From Pseudomonadota bacterium (GTDB lineage Bacteria > Pseudomonadota > Alphaproteobacteria > Acetobacterales > Acetobacteraceae): a DNA stretch of 6,334 nucleotides. Of the stretch, positions 4,542 to 6,334 are shown piece after piece. The notes beneath the pieces are model-generated. The model was given only the letters and a program-made list of their open reading frames with translations, searched no databases and was not told the DNA's origin. Every line of letters starts with the position of its first letter. Within the stretch, counting starts at the first letter, position 1. Made by a program: the position numbers and the translations under genes. The DNA is taken from contig JAKAZN010000120.1 of assembly GCA_021815835.1 (NCBI GenBank), positions 1 to 6,334 on the forward strand, given 5' to 3'.

Positions 4542-6334
4542 ATGAACGATACGGTCACCCCCGTCGTCGAGCAGGGTCAGGACGGTCAGAAGGTGCTGGA
4601 GTGGGAGCGCAATGCGCTGACCCTGTTCGATCTCCAGCTCGATCCGGGCAGCACGGAGCAGACCCGGGTCACGTTGCTGGGCGGCTCGGACGATCCGAAC
4701 AGCCTGAACATCAAGACGCTGGCGCTGCTGGTCGCGCGCCACGAACTCGCGGTGAAGCAGGAGCAGGCCCGCTTCAAGGGCATCGACCGGATCGAGGACG
4801 TGCTGGCGCTCGGCGAGAAGGATCGGGTCAGGAAGCTCAACGAGGTCGATCAGACCCTCAAGGATGTCGCCCAGCGCCGGAGCGAATTGTGGTCCGCGAT
4901 CCGCGCCGTGCGCCCGCCCGATGAAAACGACAAGGAGGGTCAGGAGACGCTGCGCAAGGCGGTGCGCTACGCGACCGATATCGATCAGCACCTGCCGGAT
5001 GCGTTCATCGGCACGTCCGGCGATTCGCTCCGCCAGCGGATGGCGACCCTGATCGAGGCGCAGACCCTGTCGGAGCAGGACAAGAAGGACCGGATCGGCG
5101 TCATCAAGCAGGGCTTCCGGGACGGCGAGCAGGACATCACCCAGAAGGTCGGGGAGGCCTATCGGCAGGTCATCGAGCCGGGCACGATGAAGCCGATGGA
5201 GCGGGCGAAGTTCTACTTCGACAAGATCTATGTCGCGCAGAACCAGACCACGGTGCCGACCGGCCAGGAGGGCGATCGCACCGGCCTGAGCGGGATGGAA
5301 GCGACCGACATCATCATCGATCAGTGCCAGCAGATTCTCGATCTGGGCGGCAAGTACAAGGATGTCCAGGACCTTCTGAAGAAGACCGGCATCCCCGAGG
5401 ATTGGTGGCCGGACAAGCTGGTCGGCGCGATGCAGGCCTGGCGGAAGACCGAGGCGGCGCTGCAGCGCGTCCGGCTCGCCGATCAGTACGAGAAGGAGAA
5501 CAAGGACAAGAATGCGACCACGGTTCCGATCACGATCGACGACGTCAAGAACGTCATCGAGACCTATGCCGGCACCTACCCGGAGCTTGCCAACAATGTC
5601 CTCTCGCTGATCGAGACGAACAAGGACCTGGTCGAGAAGCTGAAGGGCGGGCTCGAAAAGCTTGGCGACACGGTCACCCTGACCAGCGGCATCACCTCGT
5701 TCGTCAAGCTGATGAGCGAGACCGATGACGGCGTCGAGAAGACGAAATCGGGCGAGCGGCAGGAGACGATCGACAAAGGCATCGAGAGCGCCTCGGCCTT
5801 CGGCGATGTGTTCAACGGGATCATGGAGACGATCAAAAGCAGCGGCGCGCTGACCGAGGCGACCAAATCCTTCTTCGAGAACCAGTTGCTGCCCGGCCTC
5901 TCGCTGGCCAAGACCGGCATCGACATCATCCAGACCGGCAAGGCGCTGGTGAAGAACTACAGCTCCAAGCAGGATTCGACCGCGCTCAAGACGACGGCCA
6001 AGGGCGAGCAGGGCCGCGGCGGGCGCGAGGATGGCGGCACCTTCGCAAACGCGATGGGCAATGAGCAGTCGGCGATGAACAAGCAGCTCGCCAAGGGCGG
6101 GGTCGACATGTTCACGCATATCCTGGCCGGATCGGGCGAGCTTGCCGGCACGTTCGGCGGCGCGCATGGCAAGATCGCGCAGGTCGCGCTGAAGATCACC
6201 GCGACCGGCATTTCGCTCGGGTCGAAGGCGGTGTTCACCGGCATCGACTGGGCGGAAGCCAAGCGCGCCAGGGAGATGCTGGAGGAGGCGCGCAAGGGCA
6301 ACCCCATCGCCAAGGTCGAGATCTTCAAGAACAG
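4542..6334 (+). CDS. Unrecognised long helical protein, N-terminal 597 residues (runs off window)
   Basis: The reading frame is open from ATG 4542 to the right edge, preceded by an AGAAGAGAG ribosome-binding site. I cannot assign it to a named family. There is no signal peptide and no clear membrane helix. Only one cysteine (Cys262) occurs in 597 residues. Residues 60-125 and 165-215 are highly charged and strongly helical or coiled-coil-like. ERAKFYFDKIYVAQNQ (220-235) and IPEDWWPDKL (284-293) look like conserved structural patches. From about 335 onward the protein becomes a string of amphipathic helices with S/T-G-I turns at 382-384, 458-460 and 555-557. A Gly-rich hinge, GEQGRGGREDGG, lies at 488-499, and the Gly/Ala-rich segment 515-570 is more hydrophobic. 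The high Lys/Asp/Glu content lowers its GC relative to the glycosyltransferase, but third positions remain G/C, so codon use is native. A structural, scaffold or secreted-effector role is possible; none is shown. Confidence 0.8.
   Translation, partial: MNDTVTPVVEQGQDGQKVLEWERNALTLFDLQLDPGSTEQTRVTLLGGSDDPNSLNIKTLALLVARHELAVKQEQARFKGIDRIEDVLALGEKDRVRKLNEVDQTLKDVAQRRSELWSAIRAVRPPDENDKEGQETLRKAVRYATDIDQHLPDAFIGTSGDSLRQRMATLIEAQTLSEQDKKDRIGVIKQGFRDGEQDITQKVGEAYRQVIEPGTMKPMERAKFYFDKIYVAQNQTTVPTGQEGDRTGLSGMEATDIIIDQCQQILDLGGKYKDVQDLLKKTGIPEDWWPDKLVGAMQAWRKTEAALQRVRLADQYEKENKDKNATTVPITIDDVKNVIETYAGTYPELANNVLSLIETNKDLVEKLKGGLEKLGDTVTLTSGITSFVKLMSETDDGVEKTKSGERQETIDKGIESASAFGDVFNGIMETIKSSGALTEATKSFFENQLLPGLSLAKTGIDIIQTGKALVKNYSSKQDSTALKTTAKGEQGRGGREDGGTFANAMGNEQSAMNKQLAKGGVDMFTHILAGSGELAGTFGGAHGKIAQVALKITATGISLGSKAVFTGIDWAEAKRAREMLEEARKGNPIAKVEIFKN

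Noticed and set aside
3864..6167. A 767-codon stop-free frame on the minus strand opposite both unknown genes
   Set aside because: Over the long gene it runs exactly in antisense register, where stops arise only from plus-strand TTA, CTA or TCA codons, which are nearly absent at this GC3. Its predicted protein is Leu/Arg/Asp-rich low-complexity sequence with no domain, and the plus-strand genes have ribosome-binding sites and native codon bias.

Overview
The window is GC-rich bacterial chromosome. Nearly all third codon positions are G or C, and proteins of the DUF983 and UPF0262 families sit next to each other. UPF0262 is characteristic of Alphaproteobacteria. The sequence style would suit an Acetobacteraceae-type organism, but that last step is inference from protein style only. 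No rRNA, tRNA, CRISPR array, insertion sequence or phage integration site was seen.

Left part (1-1410, minus strand): the 5' 230 codons of a Rieske non-heme iron ring-hydroxylating oxygenase alpha subunit run off the left edge. Upstream of it, on the same strand, is a two-helix DUF1003 membrane protein. A gap of about 170 bases separates them, so co-transcription is possible but not shown.

Middle part (1411-3824, plus strand): a 349-base divergent intergenic region carries three copies of a 13-base repeat. It ends in a G-run/C-run hairpin that covers the ribosome-binding region of the next gene. Then come a family 2 glycosyltransferase, a DUF983 zinc-ribbon membrane protein and a UPF0262 protein. 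The last two overlap by ATGA, so they are almost certainly translated together. The glycosyltransferase lies 95 bases upstream and is plausibly in the same transcript.

Right part (3825-6334, plus strand): a 235-base spacer holds a perfect 12-base palindrome and an inverted repeat. It is followed by a tight two-gene unit: a 151-residue soluble protein and, 26 bases later, the first 597 residues of a long protein that continues past the window. I recognise neither. Both lack signal peptides and clear transmembrane segments, are almost cysteine-free and look strongly helical. This pair is the part most likely to be undescribed, but the visible sequence does not identify a function.

Long stop-free frames lie antisense to the glycosyltransferase and to the long protein. 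Codon bias explains them, and they were not annotated.
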